From Burkholderiales bacterium (GTDB lineage: Bacteria; Pseudomonadota; Gammaproteobacteria; Burkholderiales; Burkholderiaceae_D): a DNA stretch of 16,450 nucleotides. The position numbers and the translations under genes are program-made. The stretch is from NCBI GenBank assembly GCA_005800405.1, contig SYFN01000006.1, positions 1-16,450 on the forward strand. Direction: 5' to 3'. This document shows, piece by piece, positions 14,748 to 16,450 of the stretch (its first letter is position 1; each line of letters opens with the position of its first letter). The notes beneath the pieces were generated by a model. It saw only the letters and a list, made by a program, of their open reading frames with translations, searched no databases and was not told the DNA's origin.

Positions 14748-16450
14748 ATGCCCTTGCGTTTTTTAGGGGTTTCGCTGCGTTTTATTCTGCCACTGGCGCT
14801 GATTTTGGGTTTGTTTGCTTTGGCTTTATTGCCATTGGTAGATGAATTGACTCAGCGCTGGTTTTTGCGTGACCTAAAAACACGATCGCAGATGGTAGTT
14901 GCTGCATTGAGTGAGCCGGCAAGGGTGGCGTTGTTATCTCGGGATGCAGGATCAGTCAGGCTACCGTTTGAAAATGCACGACGAAACAGACAAGTACTTG
15001 CATTTGGATTGTGCGACACCAACGGACGACTTGTGTATCGCAGCGACCCGACACCAAGGACCTTGGATTGCCAGACCAAGACTGACTACGGCGTATTGGT
15101 GACTGAAACCGTCATTGAGCAGGACGGGATAATGCTGGGCAAACTTATACTCGCTCAAGACACCCGCTTCATGGAAAAACGCAGCACCGAATTCAGGCGC
15201 TATTTGATCATTGCATTTGTATTGATGTTCGTTGTGATATCCACGCTCAGTGCCTGGATAACGCATTGGAATTGGCTAAGTTGGGTAAGTTCATTAAAAA
15301 GTTTATTGAGCCGAGAAACAGGCAAGGCAATCAAGCAAGCTCCTCCTGAATTTAGGCCACTGGTAGGTGATTTGCGAGCGATGATCATAGAGATGAATCG
15401 TGAACGTCAATTGCAGAGGCAGTCACCGCAATCATGGACACCAGAAAAATTACGCTCACTTTTGCATAATGAATTAGCCGGGGATGAAATTATCGTGGTC
15501 TCCAATCGTGAACCCTATATTCATGAGCAAACTGAACAAGCGATAGTCTTGCGTCGACCAGCTAGCGGGTTAGTAACGGCTGTAGAGCCCGTCATGCGTG
15601 CTTGCTCAGGAACGTGGATAGCGCATGGTAGTGGTTCTGCAGATCGGGCAACGGTCGATGCAAATGATCATCTCCGTGTGCCTCCTAATCATCCGGAATA
15701 TACCTTGCGCAGAGTATGGTTGTCGGACGCAGAAGAGATGGGCTATTACTATGGATTTTCAAATGAAGGCCTGTGGCCCCTGTGTCATATGGCGCATGTA
15801 CGCCCCGTATTTCGTACCTCTGACTGGGAGCACTACGTAGCGATTAACTATCGTTTTGCAGAAGCCGTTATTACAGAGGCGCGCACAGATGATCCTATTA
15901 TTCTGATACAGGATTATCACTTTGCACTTTTGCCATGCATGATAAGAGAACGATTACCCAAAGCTACGCTTATCATGTTTTGGCACATACCGTGGCCGAA
16001 TCCGGAATCATTTGGAATTTGTCCGTGGAGGGAAGAAATTTTGCAGGGTTTTTTAGGTAATACCTTGCTGGATTTTCACACACCATTTCATTGTAAAAAT
16101 TTTTTAGAAACCATAGATCGTTATCTCGAAACACATATTGAATATGAAGCCTCAACTATTTCTTACGGCGGTGACTTGATCCAGGGTGAGCCTTATCCTA
16201 TTTCAATTGCCTGGCCAGAAAATGATAGGAGTATAGATTTAGTTCAGTACAGAAAAGCTTTCAGGCAAGAATTACATGTGCCAGATACGCATGCGCTTGC
16301 ACTGGGTGTGGACAGACTTGATTACACTAAACGCATACTGGAGCGGTTTCATGCGCTCGATAGACTATTTGAACTACATCCTGAACTAATAGGTAAATTT
16401 TCTTTACTGCAGATAGCAGCGCCTAGTCGATTCTCCTTAGGGGAATATCA
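14748..16450 (+). CDS. otsA: Membrane-anchored sensor-like module fused to trehalose-6-phosphate synthase (partial, 3' end outside window)
   Basis: The frame is open from the ATG to the window edge (567 codons). Residues 1-30 contain a transmembrane helix (FILPLALILGLFALALLPLV). About 30-150 form a predicted periplasmic domain. Residues 152-170 are a second helix, and 171-240 are a polar linker. From about residue 246 (DEIIVVSNREPY) the protein is a GT20 glycosyltransferase that makes trehalose-6-phosphate from UDP-glucose and glucose-6-phosphate. Visible motifs are YYYGFSNEGLWPLCH, Asp389 and His391 in IQDYH, His413 in HIPWPNPESFG, and GVDRLDYTK with Arg523 and Lys528. These match the substrate-binding residues of OtsA. 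An in-frame TAG at 14700-14702 and no other ATG fix the start. No strong Shine-Dalgarno is visible. Confidence 0.88.
   Translation, partial: MPLRFLGVSLRFILPLALILGLFALALLPLVDELTQRWFLRDLKTRSQMVVAALSEPARVALLSRDAGSVRLPFENARRNRQVLAFGLCDTNGRLVYRSDPTPRTLDCQTKTDYGVLVTETVIEQDGIMLGKLILAQDTRFMEKRSTEFRRYLIIAFVLMFVVISTLSAWITHWNWLSWVSSLKSLLSRETGKAIKQAPPEFRPLVGDLRAMIIEMNRERQLQRQSPQSWTPEKLRSLLHNELAGDEIIVVSNREPYIHEQTEQAIVLRRPASGLVTAVEPVMRACSGTWIAHGSGSADRATVDANDHLRVPPNHPEYTLRRVWLSDAEEMGYYYGFSNEGLWPLCHMAHVRPVFRTSDWEHYVAINYRFAEAVITEARTDDPIILIQDYHFALLPCMIRERLPKATLIMFWHIPWPNPESFGICPWREEILQGFLGNTLLDFHTPFHCKNFLETIDRYLETHIEYEASTISYGGDLIQGEPYPISIAWPENDRSIDLVQYRKAFRQELHVPDTHALALGVDRLDYTKRILERFHALDRLFELHPELIGKFSLLQIAAPSRFSLGEY

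Overview
The window reads as chromosomal DNA of a beta-proteobacterium, most likely Burkholderiales and perhaps Oxalobacteraceae-like. This is inferred from the gene families and the moderate GC, not from a marker gene. It has four blocks. (1) Positions 1-2304, plus strand: the 3' end of a hydroxymethylglutaryl-CoA lyase gene, then an FlK-type thioesterase (start and stop overlap), a DUF1289 cysteine protein, a small membrane protein and a metallo-beta-lactamase-fold hydrolase (again an overlapping stop and start). A DUF1330 gene faces this block on the minus strand.

(2) Positions about 2.7-5.8 kb: an accessory-looking island. Two unrecognised proteins of 412 and 275 aa are transcribed divergently from a 300-bp gap, and both begin with polar, low-complexity N-termini. 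The 412-aa gene is followed in the same frame, past one TAA and four codons, by a 95-aa ORF, so one ancestral gene of about 512 codons may have been split. The 275-aa protein has spaced residues that resemble a eukaryotic-type RasGAP domain with the arginine finger replaced by serine. This is a hypothesis and the most novel lead in the window.

(3) Positions 14361 down to 5806, minus strand: a seven-gene operon-like cluster. In transcription order it holds a long-chain-type acyl-CoA synthetase, LivG-type ATPase, LivH-type permease, LivM-type permease, periplasmic binding protein, LivF-type ATPase and a PaaK-like AMP-binding protein. Two adenylating enzymes in a complete branched-chain-amino-acid-type ABC transporter operon suggest uptake of a carboxylic acid followed by CoA activation, rather than leucine import. 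A strong hairpin with a U-tract lies between the binding-protein gene and livF, and a palindromic repeat-like element lies between livH and livG.

(4) Positions 14748 to the right edge, plus strand: a gene running off the window that joins an N-terminal two-helix membrane and periplasmic module to a GT20 trehalose-6-phosphate synthase domain. It is divergent from the acyl-CoA synthetase. The shared 386-bp gap carries a 20-bp inverted repeat that could be an operator. No tRNA, rRNA, CRISPR array or intact insertion sequence was seen.
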